A stretch of 64,000 bases of DNA, taken from assembly GCF_014495845.1 (NCBI RefSeq), contig NZ_CP061080.1:4826001-4890000 (forward strand), given 5' to 3'. Positions 9,232 through 17,847 of the stretch are shown piece after piece; positions within the stretch are counted from its first letter, which is position 1; the number at the start of each line of letters is the position of its first letter. A model generated the notes under the pieces. It had not been told where the DNA came from, did not search any database, and was given only the letters and a program-made list of their open reading frames with translations. The position numbers were made by a program, and so were the translations under genes. This DNA is from Aquibium microcysteis. GTDB taxonomy: Bacteria > Pseudomonadota > Alphaproteobacteria > Rhizobiales > Rhizobiaceae.

Positions 9232-9819
9232 ATGGGCCTGCGAATTTCCGGTAAGCAGATGGAGATGGGTGAATCGTTCCGCACCCGGATCGATCAACGC
9301 ATCGAGGAAGCCGTCTCGAAGTATTTCGACGGTGGTTTTTCCGGACACGTCACGGTCGAGAAGGCCGGCGCGCGCTACTCCGCGGACTGCCGCATCCACC
9401 TCGACACGGGGATGGAACTTCAGGCCGAAGGGCGTGCGATGGATCCGCAGCTGGCATTCGATGCTGCGGCCGAACGAATCGAGAAGCGGCTGCGTCGCTA
9501 CAAGCGCCGGCTCAAGTCGCACCAGTCGGTATCGCCCGCGGACGCGGTCTGGACCGACGTCCCCTACAGGGTCATGGCTCCCGCTGCCGAAGAAGACGAG
9601 GAGGTGCCGGAGGACTATGCGCCGGCCATCGTGGCCGAGACCTCGCTGACGCTCAAGACCATGAGCGTCGCCGGTGCCGTGATCGAACTCGATACGAAGG
9701 AGAGCCCCGTACAGGTGTTCCGCAATGCGGGCACGGGGAAGGTCAACATCGTCTATCGTCGCTCCGACGGTAACATCGGGTGGATCGATCCGTCCGCGGT
9801 GGCAGCTGACGGAGCCTGA
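9232..9819 (+). CDS. hpf: Ribosome hibernation promoting factor, long form
   Basis: A 195-residue protein that binds the decoding region of idle 30S subunits and, through its C-terminal domain, dimerises ribosomes into inactive 100S particles. The N-terminal domain (about 1-105) starts MGLRISGKQMEMGESF and ends with the basic RRYKRRLKSH helix. An acidic linker (PAAEEDEEVPEDY) leads to the dimerisation domain (about 130-190) with VAGAVIELDTKESPVQVFRN and NIVYRRSDGNIGWID. The ATG at 9232 is chosen because it begins the conserved domain; the longer open frame upstream has no family similarity. Located between rpoN and ptsN as usual. Confidence 0.93.
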   Translation: MGLRISGKQMEMGESFRTRIDQRIEEAVSKYFDGGFSGHVTVEKAGARYSADCRIHLDTGMELQAEGRAMDPQLAFDAAAERIEKRLRRYKRRLKSHQSVSPADAVWTDVPYRVMAPAAEEDEEVPEDYAPAIVAETSLTLKTMSVAGAVIELDTKESPVQVFRNAGTGKVNIVYRRSDGNIGWIDPSAVAADGA

Positions 9820-9889
9820 GGCTCCGTCCGCAGATCTTGCCGCTCGGGATCGACACTCCGCCGGGAACAACCAGGGGACGCGAACAAGC

Positions 9890-10354
9890 ATGGATCTCAG
9901 CGATCTTATCGAGGTACCGGCCATCATGCCGGCCTTGAAGGCGAATTCGAAGAAGCAACTCCTTCAGCTTCTCGCCGAAAAGGCGAGCGCCGTCACCGGC
10001 CTTCCGGAGCGTGAGATATTCGACACGATCCTCCAGCGCGAACGCCTGGGATCGACCGGCGTGGGCAATGGCATCGCCATTCCGCATGGCAAGCTGCCGG
10101 GAATCAAGGCCATCACCGGCGTCTTCGCCCGACTGGATCATCCCGTCGAGTTCGAATCTCTCGACGACCAGCCCGTGGACCTCGTGTTCCTGCTGCTGGC
10201 CCCGGAAGGCGCCGGGGCCGATCACCTCAAGGCGCTGTCGCGAATCGCGCGCGTGCTGCGGGATTCCGAAACGGTGGCCAAGATACGCGGGACGCGCGAT
10301 GCCGCGGCCATCTACACGTTCCTGGCCACGGCACCGGCGTCGCATGCTGCCTGA
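9890..10354 (+). CDS. ptsN: Nitrogen-PTS enzyme IIA (EIIA-Ntr)
   Basis: A 154-residue phosphocarrier of the regulatory nitrogen phosphotransferase system. It accepts phosphate from NPr (with PtsP upstream) and regulates potassium transport, PHB and nitrogen metabolism rather than carrying sugar. The phosphorylated histidine is His66 in GIAIPHGKLPG, in the usual place, and the ERLGSTGVGNG loop precedes it. The ATG at 9890 is preceded by a CAGGGGA element 12 bases away. It ends the rpoN-hpf-ptsN cluster, a gene order widely conserved in proteobacteria. Confidence 0.94.
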   Translation: MDLSDLIEVPAIMPALKANSKKQLLQLLAEKASAVTGLPEREIFDTILQRERLGSTGVGNGIAIPHGKLPGIKAITGVFARLDHPVEFESLDDQPVDLVFLLLAPEGAGADHLKALSRIARVLRDSETVAKIRGTRDAAAIYTFLATAPASHAA

Positions 10355-10378
10355 GACGGCGTGCGCCGTCGGCGCGCG

Positions 10379-10636
10379 TCAGTGAATGCTGACGGGGGTC
10401 AACTGGTTCTGCATCGCTGCGCCGATGGCGCTGTCGCGTTCATCCGTCAGGAGGATGGGGCGGCCATTGGCCGCAAACAGGGCCCATAGCTCGAGACCCG
10501 GAGCGATCGCCGGCATGCCGGGGAAACGTCCCGTCAGATCTTCGCTCTTCACCTTGCGCAGGTAGGCGAGCGCGCCCTCGCCGAGATGGGCGAACTGGTC
10601 GGCGGTCATCGTCAGAATGTGAGGATCGTCAGTCAT
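10379..10636 (-). CDS. DUF1150 family small protein
   Basis: An 85-residue protein of unknown function with the DUF1150 pattern (MTADQFAHLGEGALAYLRKV, then GLELWALFAANGRPILLTDE). A strong AAGGAGG sits 7 bases before the ATG at 10636, which decides the start against an ORF extending to 10690. In alphaproteobacteria this family is commonly encoded directly after an Hsp20 gene, as it is here 63 bases downstream. The association suggests a small heat-shock-linked partner, but no biochemical role is established to my knowledge. Confidence 0.85.
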   Translation of the reverse strand: MTDDPHILTMTADQFAHLGEGALAYLRKVKSEDLTGRFPGMPAIAPGLELWALFAANGRPILLTDERDSAIGAAMQNQLTPVSIH

Positions 10637-10699
10637 CTTAGCCTCCTTGCCGAGGGCTGCCTGGCTCAGGCCAACCCGCGTTCGAGCCATGGGTTCCGA

Positions 10700-11134
10700 T
10701 CAGTCTTTCACCGAGATGTTTATTTTCCGTACCAGCTTTTCCGGCTGGGGACGGTCCAGATCCACTGACAGGAGCCCGTTCTTCAATTCCGCGCCGACGA
10801 CCCGCATGCCATCCGCAAGTACGAAGACCCTTTGGAACTGCCGCGCTGCGATCCCGCGGTGCAGGTAGTCCCGTTCAGCGTCTTCGCTCTGCTTGCCGCG
10901 GATGACAAGCTGGTTCTCTTCGGTCGTGACGTCGAGATCGTCGTCCGTGAAACCCGCCACCGCCAGCGTGATGCGGAGCCGCTCGCTGCCGCACCCGGCC
11001 GGCTTCAGCCGCTCGATATTGTACGGCGGATATCCGTCTCCGGATTTCGACACGCGTTCGAGCGTCTTCTCCATGGTGTCGAACCCGAGAAGCAGCGGAT
11101 TCGAGAAGGGCGTCAGGCGCGTCATGGGTCTCAT
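10700..11134 (-). CDS. Hsp20/alpha-crystallin small heat-shock protein
   Basis: A 144-residue ATP-independent holdase chaperone that binds unfolding proteins. The alpha-crystallin domain (about 38-130) contains LRITLAVAGFTDDDLDV and the conserved GIAARQFQRVFVLADGM, with the LKNGLLSVDL motif that is diagnostic for the family; a basic C-terminal tail follows. Start at 11134 or 11125 (MTRLTPF); the frame continues upstream to 11224 without conserved sequence. A heat-shock sigma promoter was looked for upstream: a CTTG is present near 11223, but no -10 matches at the right distance. Paired with DUF1150 downstream. Confidence 0.9.
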   Translation of the reverse strand: MRPMTRLTPFSNPLLLGFDTMEKTLERVSKSGDGYPPYNIERLKPAGCGSERLRITLAVAGFTDDDLDVTTEENQLVIRGKQSEDAERDYLHRGIAARQFQRVFVLADGMRVVGAELKNGLLSVDLDRPQPEKLVRKINISVKD

Positions 11135-11244
11135 GTCCTCTAAAGAGCGACGTGGAAAGCGCTGGAACCCGGGTGGCGTTCCGGCGCGTGCTGCTGATAT
11201 GGTCCGCAACCTCATGAAGTTCAAGTGAGTGCAGGGAGTTGCGG

Positions 11245-12186
11245 ATGGACGCGGGTCGCAGGATCATCATCGACACGGACCCGGGCCAGGATGACGCGGT
11301 CGCCATCCTGCTCGCGCTCGCCAGTCCCGAGCTCGAAGTGATGGGGATCACGGCGGTCGCCGGCAACGTACCGCTCGCGCTCACCCAGAAGAATGCACGT
11401 ATGATCTGCGAACTCGCCGGCCGCCATGACGTCCGTGTCCATGCAGGGGCGGTCCGTCCGCTGGTGCGGCGCCTCGTGACGGCCGAGCACGTGCATGGCC
11501 GTACCGGGCTCGACGGTCCGCAACTGCCCGAACCGACGATGCCGCTGCAGCAGAAGCACGCGGTCGACTTCATCGTCGATACTCTGATGGCCGAGGAACC
11601 GGGGACGGTGACGCTGTGTCCGCTCGGCCCGCTGACCAACATCGCCGAAGCGCTCAACCGCGCGCCCGCAATCGCTGGCCGCATCCGCGAGATCGTGCTG
11701 ATGGGCGGAGGCTTCTTCGAGGGCGGCAACGTCACGCCGGCGGCCGAGTTCAACATCTACGTTGATCCGCATGCTGCCGAGATCGTGTTCTCTTCCGGCG
11801 TTCCGATCGTGATGATGCCGCTCGACGTGACGCACAAGGCGCTGACGACGGCGAGCCGCGTCGCCGCTTTCCGTGAACTCGGTAGCAGGGTGGGTATCGC
11901 CACGGCCGAGATGCTGGAATTCTTCGAGCGATTCGACGAGGAAAAGTACGGAAGCGACGGTGGACCGCTGCATGACCCCTGCGTGATCGCCTATCTCCTG
12001 AGGCCGGAACTCTTCCGGGGCAGGCTTTGCAACGTTGCCATCGAGACCTCTTCCGAGGTCACCATGGGAATGACCGTGATCGACTGGTGGGGCGTGACGG
12101 ACAGGCCGAAGAACGCGATGGTGATGCGCGACATCGATTCCGACGGCTTCTTCGCGCTCTTGACGGAGCGTCTGGGTCGCCTCTGA
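11245..12186 (+). CDS. Nucleoside hydrolase (inosine/uridine-preferring family)
   Basis: A 313-residue calcium-dependent N-ribohydrolase that splits ribonucleosides to base and ribose. The N-terminal metal site DTDPGQDDA is complete, GNVPLALTQKNA and LCPLGPLTNIA match the family, and a late DPCVIAYLL aspartate completes the calcium site. The ATG at 11245 has GGGAG seven bases upstream; a TTG at 11239 is the alternative. Ribokinase is encoded convergently just downstream and would phosphorylate the released ribose, so the two make a plausible salvage pair even though they are on opposite strands. Confidence 0.92.
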   Translation: MDAGRRIIIDTDPGQDDAVAILLALASPELEVMGITAVAGNVPLALTQKNARMICELAGRHDVRVHAGAVRPLVRRLVTAEHVHGRTGLDGPQLPEPTMPLQQKHAVDFIVDTLMAEEPGTVTLCPLGPLTNIAEALNRAPAIAGRIREIVLMGGGFFEGGNVTPAAEFNIYVDPHAAEIVFSSGVPIVMMPLDVTHKALTTASRVAAFRELGSRVGIATAEMLEFFERFDEEKYGSDGGPLHDPCVIAYLLRPELFRGRLCNVAIETSSEVTMGMTVIDWWGVTDRPKNAMVMRDIDSDGFFALLTERLGRL

Positions 12187-12226
12187 GGCGATCGGGTCGA
12201 CTGTGAGGCGACCGGGGCGGACAGCT

Positions 12227-13135
12227 TCAGCTGCCTGCCTTCGCCACAGCATCCTCCACGTCTGCGCGCAGGGGGATTGCCGGCTGTGCTCCATGCCGCA
12301 GGCAGGCGAGCGCTCCCGCCGCTGCGGCCCGGCCCAGGGCCGTCTCCAGCGGCAGCCCTTGCGCCAGGCCCGCGCCGAGATAGCCGCAGAAGGTGTCGCC
12401 CGCGCCCACCGTATCGACCGGTTTTACGGGAATCGTCGGAACCGCGAGGTCTCCGACGACGGTGGCGGCCAGCACTCCTTCCGCACCGAGCGTCACGACG
12501 ATCGCCCGGCCCGTCCTTCCGACGAAGCTGCGCATCCGGCCTGCCCGGTCGGCCCCGGCGAGCGACATGGCGGCTGCGCACATGTCGAACTCGGTCTCGT
12601 TTGCCACGATCACGTCGGCCTTGCCGACGAACCCGACGGCTTCCGCCGCGAAGGGAGCGATGTTGAGCACCGAGAGCGCGCCTGCAGCCCGCGCCGCGTC
12701 CAGCGCTGCCGTCACCGTCTCCAGCGGGATTTCGTGCTGAAGCAGCAGAACATCGCCCTCCGCAAATTCGGTGCCCGCGACGTCGTCAGGCGTCACGGCA
12801 TTGTTGGCGCCAGGCGCCACCGCGATCATGTTTTCGCCGTCGGCGCCGACCAGGATCAGCGCTACGCCGGTCGGCTCGGCCGCGCTCTTCACTCCGGAGA
12901 GGTCGATGCCGCCGGCCGCAAGCAGGGCCAGCGCTTCCGACGCGAAGGGATCGGTGCCCACCGCACCGATCATCCGCACGGACGCTCCGGCGCGCGCCGC
13001 AGCAAGGGCCTGATTGGCGCCCTTGCCCCCGGGCGCCGTCGCGAAGCGGTCGCCGCGCACCGTTTCGCCGGGCCCGGGCAGGCTTCCGACCGTGGTGATC
13101 ATGTCGAGATTGATGGAGCCGATCACGATGACCAA
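12227..13135 (-). CDS. rbsK: Ribokinase
   Basis: A 302-residue PfkB-family kinase that phosphorylates ribose at O-5 using ATP. The first PfkB signature is GGKGANQALAAARAGA, and the second, with the catalytic base aspartate, is DTVGAGDTFCGYLGAGLA. The substrate loop IGSINLDM is at the N-terminus. A TTG start at 13135 is chosen because GGGGAGG stands five bases before it; a GTG at 13126 would be too far. The open frame extends upstream to 13354 without conserved sequence. It ends convergently with the nucleoside hydrolase gene. Confidence 0.9.
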   Translation of the reverse strand: MVIVIGSINLDMITTVGSLPGPGETVRGDRFATAPGGKGANQALAAARAGASVRMIGAVGTDPFASEALALLAAGGIDLSGVKSAAEPTGVALILVGADGENMIAVAPGANNAVTPDDVAGTEFAEGDVLLLQHEIPLETVTAALDAARAAGALSVLNIAPFAAEAVGFVGKADVIVANETEFDMCAAAMSLAGADRAGRMRSFVGRTGRAIVVTLGAEGVLAATVVGDLAVPTIPVKPVDTVGAGDTFCGYLGAGLAQGLPLETALGRAAAAGALACLRHGAQPAIPLRADVEDAVAKAGS

Positions 13136-13199
13136 GCCTGCCTCCCCTTGTGCGGAACGGCGCGACCCTATCCGCTCGCGGCGCGGAAGGGAATCGCCC

Positions 13200-14093
13200 T
13201 CAGGCGACGGCCTGGCCCGCTTCCCAGCCGAGCATCGCCCGCTTGCGTGTGAGCCCCCAATGATAGCCGGTGAGGGCGCCGTTCTTGCCCACGGCGCGAT
13301 GGCAGGGAACCACGAAGGAGACCGGATTGGCTCCGATCGCCGCGCCGACCGCACGGCTGGCCTTCGGCGCGCCGATCTCGGCGGCGATCGTCGAATAGGG
13401 CTTGGCCCGTCCGAGCGGAATCCTGAGCAGCGCTTCCCACACCCGCACCTGAAAGTCGGTGCCGATGAGCACCACCCGCAACGGCTCCTCGTCTCGCCAG
13501 CGGCCAGGGTCGAAGATGCGCGCTGCGTAGGGCGCCGTAGCGGCCGTATCCTCGACGTGGCTCGCGTTCGGCCAGCGGCCCGTCATGTCCTCCAGTGCCG
13601 CCCGCTCTCCGCCCGGATCGCAGAAGGCCAGGCCGGCCAGGCCTCGGTCGGTCGTCATCACCAGGGCGATGCCGAAAGGACAGGCGTGAAATCCGTGGCG
13701 CATGACCAGGCCTGCGCCGCGGCTCTTGTAGTCGCCGGGTGACATCGCCTCGTGCGTCACGAAGAGATCGTGCAGCCGTCCGGGGCCGGACATCCCCACT
13801 TCCAGCGACGTTTCCAGCAAGGGCATGCCCTGGTCGAGCAGGCGGCGCGCATGGTCGAGCGTCACGGCCTGCAGGAAAGCCTTCGGCGACAGACCGGCCC
13901 AGCGGGTGAACAGCTTCTGCAGCGCCGTCGCCGTCAGGCCGGCCGTCTCGGCCAGTTCATCCAGCGAGGGCTGGTGACGGAAGTCGAGGCTTATGGTCTC
14001 GATCACCTTGCGGACGATCTCGTAGTCGGTGGCGTGCGGCGTGCCGGGCGCGGGCGTCACGTCGCGTTCGAGGATGGCCTGTTGTGCGTGCAT
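13200..14093 (-). CDS. AraC-type regulator fused to O6-methylguanine-DNA methyltransferase (Ada-like, no N-Ada domain)
   Basis: A 297-residue two-domain protein. Residues about 20-115 are an AraC helix-turn-helix pair (LDELAETAGLTATALQKLFTRWAG, shown in part by ELAETAGLT). Residues about 125-290 are a methyltransferase whose acceptor cysteine is Cys264 in VPCHRAVG. Such proteins repair O6-methylguanine by suicidal transfer to this cysteine and may also activate repair genes. The N-terminal zinc domain of E. coli Ada, which repairs methyl phosphotriesters and triggers the response, is absent, so methyl sensing must differ or be lost. Start chosen at 14093 (MHAQQA). Confidence 0.88.
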   Translation of the reverse strand: MHAQQAILERDVTPAPGTPHATDYEIVRKVIETISLDFRHQPSLDELAETAGLTATALQKLFTRWAGLSPKAFLQAVTLDHARRLLDQGMPLLETSLEVGMSGPGRLHDLFVTHEAMSPGDYKSRGAGLVMRHGFHACPFGIALVMTTDRGLAGLAFCDPGGERAALEDMTGRWPNASHVEDTAATAPYAARIFDPGRWRDEEPLRVVLIGTDFQVRVWEALLRIPLGRAKPYSTIAAEIGAPKASRAVGAAIGANPVSFVVPCHRAVGKNGALTGYHWGLTRKRAMLGWEAGQAVA

Positions 14094-14255
14094 GGCGAAA
14101 TCTCCTGGACCGCGACTATCGTCGTTCGACGCTGCCATTCCCACCCGAAACCTGCAGGACGGGTGTGAATGCACATGTGCGGTGGATCCGCCCCGCTTCG
14201 ACCGTGGTACGGGCGCACGCTCCGCGATCCCGACGCAGGCCGCCCGGCGAGGGCT

Positions 14256-14741
14256 CTACCCCGCCTTCGCGGTCGCAAGGGCGCGGCCGAAAGCGGTGGC
14301 GAAGCTCTCGCGGTCCTCGGGGTTGAGAAAGGAACCGATCGGCACGCTGCGCCCCTGACCCTCCACCGCCATCGACGTGATGCCGATCTCCTCGTGGCGG
14401 GCGATGGCGAACTTCGTCCAGAAAGGATTGAACAGGTGGTTTTCGGCCCGGCCGGACGGTGCGTATTTGCGGATGTCGAGCCGGGTCCGTGACACCGTCA
14501 CCTCCTCGCGCACGCGGGCCGCGCGATAGTTCAGCCTGAACGCACCATAGAGAAGGAGGACGTCGAACCCGAAGAATCCGACGATCGGCCAGGCTCCGAT
14601 CGACCAGAACAGCAGGCAGACGAAGAGAGATATCAGGCTCAGAATGCCCATGAGGACGGCAAAGCCCATCCGCCCCAGCGACCGGTGCGGGGTGAGCAGG
14701 GCGCTGAAGATCGGCTCGTCGGCATCCTTTGTCTCGGGCAT
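14256..14741 (-). CDS. DUF2244 family membrane protein
   Basis: A 161-residue protein with two adjacent hydrophobic helices (about residues 25-45 and 48-70), an RLNYRAAR motif just after them, and a C-terminal soluble part with LFNPFWTKFAI and a short PIGSFLNPEDRESF segment. This is the DUF2244 layout. The biochemical role is unknown; members are frequently near cytochrome oxidase or DNA repair genes. The start lies 21 bases from the divergent nth start, so both share a very short promoter region. Confidence 0.85.
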   Translation of the reverse strand: MPETKDADEPIFSALLTPHRSLGRMGFAVLMGILSLISLFVCLLFWSIGAWPIVGFFGFDVLLLYGAFRLNYRAARVREEVTVSRTRLDIRKYAPSGRAENHLFNPFWTKFAIARHEEIGITSMAVEGQGRSVPIGSFLNPEDRESFATAFGRALATAKAG

Positions 14742-14762
14742 CGGAGGAATTATAGAGGCGGG

Positions 14763-15515
14763 ATGGAAAAGCCCAAGGTCAAAAACGCCGCACGTCCCGC
14801 TGGTCCCCGCGCCAGAACCCGGCGACGGCCGAAGTCTGTCTATTCACCGGCCGAGGTCGCCGAGATTTTCCGCCGCTTTTCCATCCAGCGGCCGGAGCCG
14901 AAGGGAGAGCTGGAGCATGTCAACCCGTTCACGCTTCTCGTGGCCGTGGTGCTTTCGGCGCAGGCCAACGATGCGGGCGTCAACAAGGCCACGCGCGCGC
15001 TGTTCGCGGTCGCTGACACGCCCGAGAAGATGCTGGCCCTGGGCGAGGAGAGGGTGGGCGGCTACATCCGGACCATCGGGCTTTGGCGCAACAAGGCGAA
15101 GAACGTCATCGCCCTTTCGGAAGCCCTGATCAGGGACCATGGCAGCGAGGTTCCAGGCGACCGCGATCTCCTGACGAAACTGCCTGGCGTCGGACGCAAG
15201 ACCGCCAACGTCGTGCTCAACATGGCCTTCGGTCAGCCCACCATGGCGGTCGACACGCACATCATGCGCATCGGTAACCGGATCGGTCTGGCCCCGGGCA
15301 AGACACCGGACGAGGTGGAGAGACGACTGGTCGAGCAGATTCCGTCGGAATACATGCTGCACGCCCATCACTGGCTCATCCTTCACGGACGCTATGTCTG
15401 CAAGGCGCGCAGGCCGGAGTGCGAGCGCTGTGTGATCGCGGATCTGTGCAGGGCGGCGGCGAAGACCAGCGCGGTGCCGGCGCCGCTTGTGCCTGTGGTT
15501 TCGGTCGAGGCGTAG
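14763..15515 (+). CDS. nth: Endonuclease III (DNA glycosylase/AP lyase)
   Basis: A 250-residue base-excision repair enzyme that removes oxidised pyrimidines and cuts the abasic site. The helix-hairpin-helix is LPGVGRKTANVVL with the Schiff-base lysine Lys146; the catalytic aspartate is Asp164 in VDTHIMRIG. The iron-sulfur cluster ligands Cys213, Cys220, Cys223 and Cys229 have the exact C-x6-C-x2-C-x5-C spacing. A basic extension of about 25 residues precedes the domain. The ATG at 14763 has a GAGGCGGG element directly upstream. It is divergent from the DUF2244 gene. Confidence 0.96.
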   Translation: MEKPKVKNAARPAGPRARTRRRPKSVYSPAEVAEIFRRFSIQRPEPKGELEHVNPFTLLVAVVLSAQANDAGVNKATRALFAVADTPEKMLALGEERVGGYIRTIGLWRNKAKNVIALSEALIRDHGSEVPGDRDLLTKLPGVGRKTANVVLNMAFGQPTMAVDTHIMRIGNRIGLAPGKTPDEVERRLVEQIPSEYMLHAHHWLILHGRYVCKARRPECERCVIADLCRAAAKTSAVPAPLVPVVSVEA

Positions 15516-15550
15516 GATCGGCCGCCCCGGGAGGCGGCCGGGTGGCTGGT

Positions 15551-15766
15551 CTATCGGCGCTGCAGGCCGGACGAGTTGCCGCCGACCCCGCGACTGCTTT
15601 CCGCAAGGCGCAGGTCGTCCAGCAGCGATGTCAGCCTTTTCGGCAGCCCGCCATCCAGCTTGAACGTCGGCAGCGAGTGCAAAAATCTTGCGTTCTCCTT
15701 GGAATGGAGCTCGCGGCGGATCATCCTTCCCGCATTGTCTTCTTTTCGGCTTTCTCGCGGAGCCAT
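15551..15766 (-). CDS. Small hypothetical protein
   Basis: A 71-residue, highly charged protein that I do not recognise by family name. It has a basic N-terminus, a motif SKENARFLHSLPTFKLD, and a leucine-rich helix KRLTSLLDDLRLAE. GGAG lies 8 bases before the ATG, which supports translation. Similar small proteins with the motif pattern R-E-L-x-S-x-E-N-A-R-F-L occur in related rhizobia from memory. It is encoded tail-to-tail with nth, 35 bases apart. No function is assigned. Confidence 0.55.
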   Translation of the reverse strand: MAPRESRKEDNAGRMIRRELHSKENARFLHSLPTFKLDGGLPKRLTSLLDDLRLAESSRGVGGNSSGLQRR

Positions 15767-16059
15767 CTTGTCTCTCCGTTACTTCGTTCGAGCGTCGGGA
15801 CCAGAACCCTCCCGTCAGGCCAAGGTTCCGGCTTGGGGGGAACCACGAAGCCATGAAGCCTTGAACAACGTAAACATTGAATTAAATCCCGTCTTAACCC
15901 CTGGAAGGCCGCGTGCCGCTGGCCCCGATCCGGGCTTTCTTGCGGTCAAGGGGTGTCATTGATGGTGGCCATGCGTTACACCGGCGTCTCGCCGGCGTCC
16001 GGTCGGACGCTTGAAATCGCAAGAGCCGGTGAAGCCGGCCCACAGACGAAGGAAGAACA

Positions 16060-16344
16060 TTGCAGGTTCACGTAAGAGACAACAATGTCGACCAGGCACT
16101 GAAGGTGCTGAAGAAGAAGATGCAGCGGGAAGGGCTCTTCCGCGAGATGAAGGCCCGCCGCTCCTACGAGAAGCCCTCGGAACGTCGGGCACGCGAGAAA
16201 TCCGAGGCAGTCCGGCGGTCGCGCAAGGCGGCCCGGAAACTTGCCCAGCGCGAAGGGTTGATCGCCGCGCCGAAGAAGAAACCCCGCGCGCCGCGCCCGG
16301 GCATGCGCCCCGCACCATCATCGGCAGCGGCTGGCGTCAACTGA
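16060..16344 (+). CDS. rpsU: 30S ribosomal protein S21
   Basis: A 94-residue basic ribosomal protein near the anti-Shine-Dalgarno end of 16S rRNA. The family core [19 protein letters not shown], then [19 protein letters not shown], is intact, followed by an alanine- and proline-rich tail typical of alphaproteobacterial S21. The start is a TTG at 16060 with AAGGAAG upstream; no ATG lies before the conserved core. A small GCCGG/CCGGC hairpin at 16025-16039 precedes the ribosome binding site. It stands alone rather than with dnaG/rpoD. Confidence 0.94.
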   Translation: MQVHVRDNNVDQALKVLKKKMQREGLFREMKARRSYEKPSERRAREKSEAVRRSRKAARKLAQREGLIAAPKKKPRAPRPGMRPAPSSAAAGVN

Positions 16345-16369
16345 ACGATTCGATCGGCTGTCGTGATCC

Positions 16370-16385
16370 AGCCCGAGGGCTTTTT
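16370..16385 (+). terminator. Weak intrinsic terminator after rpsU
   Basis: AGCCCGAGGGCT followed by TTTTT, 25 bases after the rpsU stop. The stem is only four to five base pairs around a CGAG-like tetraloop, so it is short, but the T-run and position fit. Confidence 0.45.
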
Positions 16386-16481
16386 CGTCGCGGCAGCTGT
16401 ACGAAGACCGGGCGGCGATGGATATTTCCGCCGTCCCGGTTCCCGCGACAGGAAAAAGATCCACGCGGCGGAGCAGCGAGA

Positions 16482-17765
16482 TCAGGCCTTGGTCTTGCTG
16501 GCCCTGGTGATCCGCGTCTGCGTCTGTCTGCGAGCGGCCTTGCCGTAGCTGCTGATGAAGTCGACGATACGCGGGACGATTTCCGCGCGGAAACGCGAAC
16601 CGTTGAAAACGCCGTAGTGACCCACGGCCGGCTGCATGTAATGCACCCGGTAGTCGTCGGGGATATTGATGCACAGATCCTGGGCCGCCTTGGTCTGGCC
16701 GATGCCGGAGATATCGTCGTTTTCGCCTTCAACCGTCAGCAGCGCGGTGTTGCGGATCGCAGTGAGGTCGACCGGCGTGCCGCGGTGGGTCATCCTGCCC
16801 TTCGGCAGGTCGTGCCGCACGAAGACCGTATCCACCGTCTGCAGGTAGAACTCCGCCGTCAGGTCCATCACCGCCAGATACTCGTCGTAGAAGTCGCGGT
16901 GCTTCTCGGCCGAATCGCCGTCATTCTTGACGAGGTGGCGGAAGAAATCCTTGTGGGCGGTGATGTGACGGTCGAGGTTCATGCTCATGAACCCGGACAA
17001 CTGCAGGAACCCGGGATAGACGTCGCGCATGAAGCCGGGCTCAGGCCACGGCACGCGCATGATCACGTTGTCGCGGAACCAGTCGATGCCCTTTTCCTGC
17101 GCGAGCTTGTTGACGGCAGTCGGGTTGCGGCGGGTGTCGATGGGTCCGCCCATCAGCGTCATCGTCGATGGTGCCATGGCATCCCCCTTGGCTTCCATCA
17201 ACGCCACTGCGGCCAGAACGGGTACCGAGGGCTGACAGACGCCCATCACGTGGGTGTCTGGCCCGAGATGGTGCAGCATCTCGATCACGTAGTCGATGTA
17301 GTCGTCGAGGTCGAAGCGCCCATCGGCCAGGGGCACCATCCGGGCGTCCGTCCAGTCCGTGATATAGACCTCGGCATAAGGCATCAGCGCCTCGACCGTA
17401 CCGCGCAGCAGGGTCGCGTAGTGGCCGGACATCGGCGCGACGATCAGAAGCTTCGGATCGGCCCGGCGACCGGCGGGAAGGTCGCGCTGGAAGTGGATCA
17501 GCTGGCAGAACGGCTTCTTCCAGACGATCCTTTCCTGTACGCCCACCTTCTTCCAGTCCACCACGGTGCTCTCGAGGCCGAAGCTCGGTTTCGCGTAGCG
17601 CCGCGTCGTGCGCTCGAAGAGTTCGGCGGCGGCGGCGGCGGATCGCCCGAAGGGGGTCATGGAGAGCGGGTTCAGAGGATTCGAATAGAACAGCTTCGTC
17701 GCGTCGGCCAGTGCGCGATACGGCTGCATGGCCGCATGGCTCAGTTCGTAGATATGGTAGAACAT
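16482..17765 (-). CDS. phaZ: Intracellular polyhydroxyalkanoate (PHB) depolymerase
   Basis: A 427-residue cytosolic enzyme that mobilises stored polyhydroxybutyrate by cleaving ester bonds on native granules. It belongs to the intracellular type with a cysteine nucleophile: MGVCQPSVPVL places it at Cys177, with the aspartate in VEGENDDISG and the histidine in QPAVGHYGVF completing the triad. The chain begins MFYHIYELSHAAM, the usual N-terminus of this family. A basic RRQTQTRITRASKTKA tail follows the domain. Upstream lie a CtrA-like site and a TGC-N3-GCA palindrome. No phaC or phasin gene is in the window. Confidence 0.93.
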   Translation of the reverse strand: MFYHIYELSHAAMQPYRALADATKLFYSNPLNPLSMTPFGRSAAAAAELFERTTRRYAKPSFGLESTVVDWKKVGVQERIVWKKPFCQLIHFQRDLPAGRRADPKLLIVAPMSGHYATLLRGTVEALMPYAEVYITDWTDARMVPLADGRFDLDDYIDYVIEMLHHLGPDTHVMGVCQPSVPVLAAVALMEAKGDAMAPSTMTLMGGPIDTRRNPTAVNKLAQEKGIDWFRDNVIMRVPWPEPGFMRDVYPGFLQLSGFMSMNLDRHITAHKDFFRHLVKNDGDSAEKHRDFYDEYLAVMDLTAEFYLQTVDTVFVRHDLPKGRMTHRGTPVDLTAIRNTALLTVEGENDDISGIGQTKAAQDLCINIPDDYRVHYMQPAVGHYGVFNGSRFRAEIVPRIVDFISSYGKAARRQTQTRITRASKTKA

Positions 17766-17812
17766 CCGCTAACCTTCCCCGCTCCCGCGAAGCCAGCATC
17801 CCGCCGCACGCG

Positions 17813-17827
17813 TTAATTAGCCGTTAA
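17813..17827. promoter_or_regulatory. CtrA-type site upstream of phaZ
   Basis: TTAATTAGCCGTTAA fits the alphaproteobacterial cell-cycle regulator CtrA consensus TTAA-N7-TTAA exactly and is followed by C as in many real sites. It is 48-62 bases upstream of the phaZ start. The match to consensus is seen; binding is inferred. Confidence 0.4.
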
Positions 17828-17847
17828 CGCACGGTAGACCGTTTCTG

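Noticed and set aside
11134..11230. Heat-shock promoter for the Hsp20 gene
   Set aside because: A CTTG is present, but the best -10 candidate (CCATATC) is at the wrong distance and a poor match to CYTATNT.
15882..15897. Possible CtrA site before rpsU (TTAA...TTAA)
   Set aside because: The spacer is eight bases, not seven, so it does not fit the consensus.
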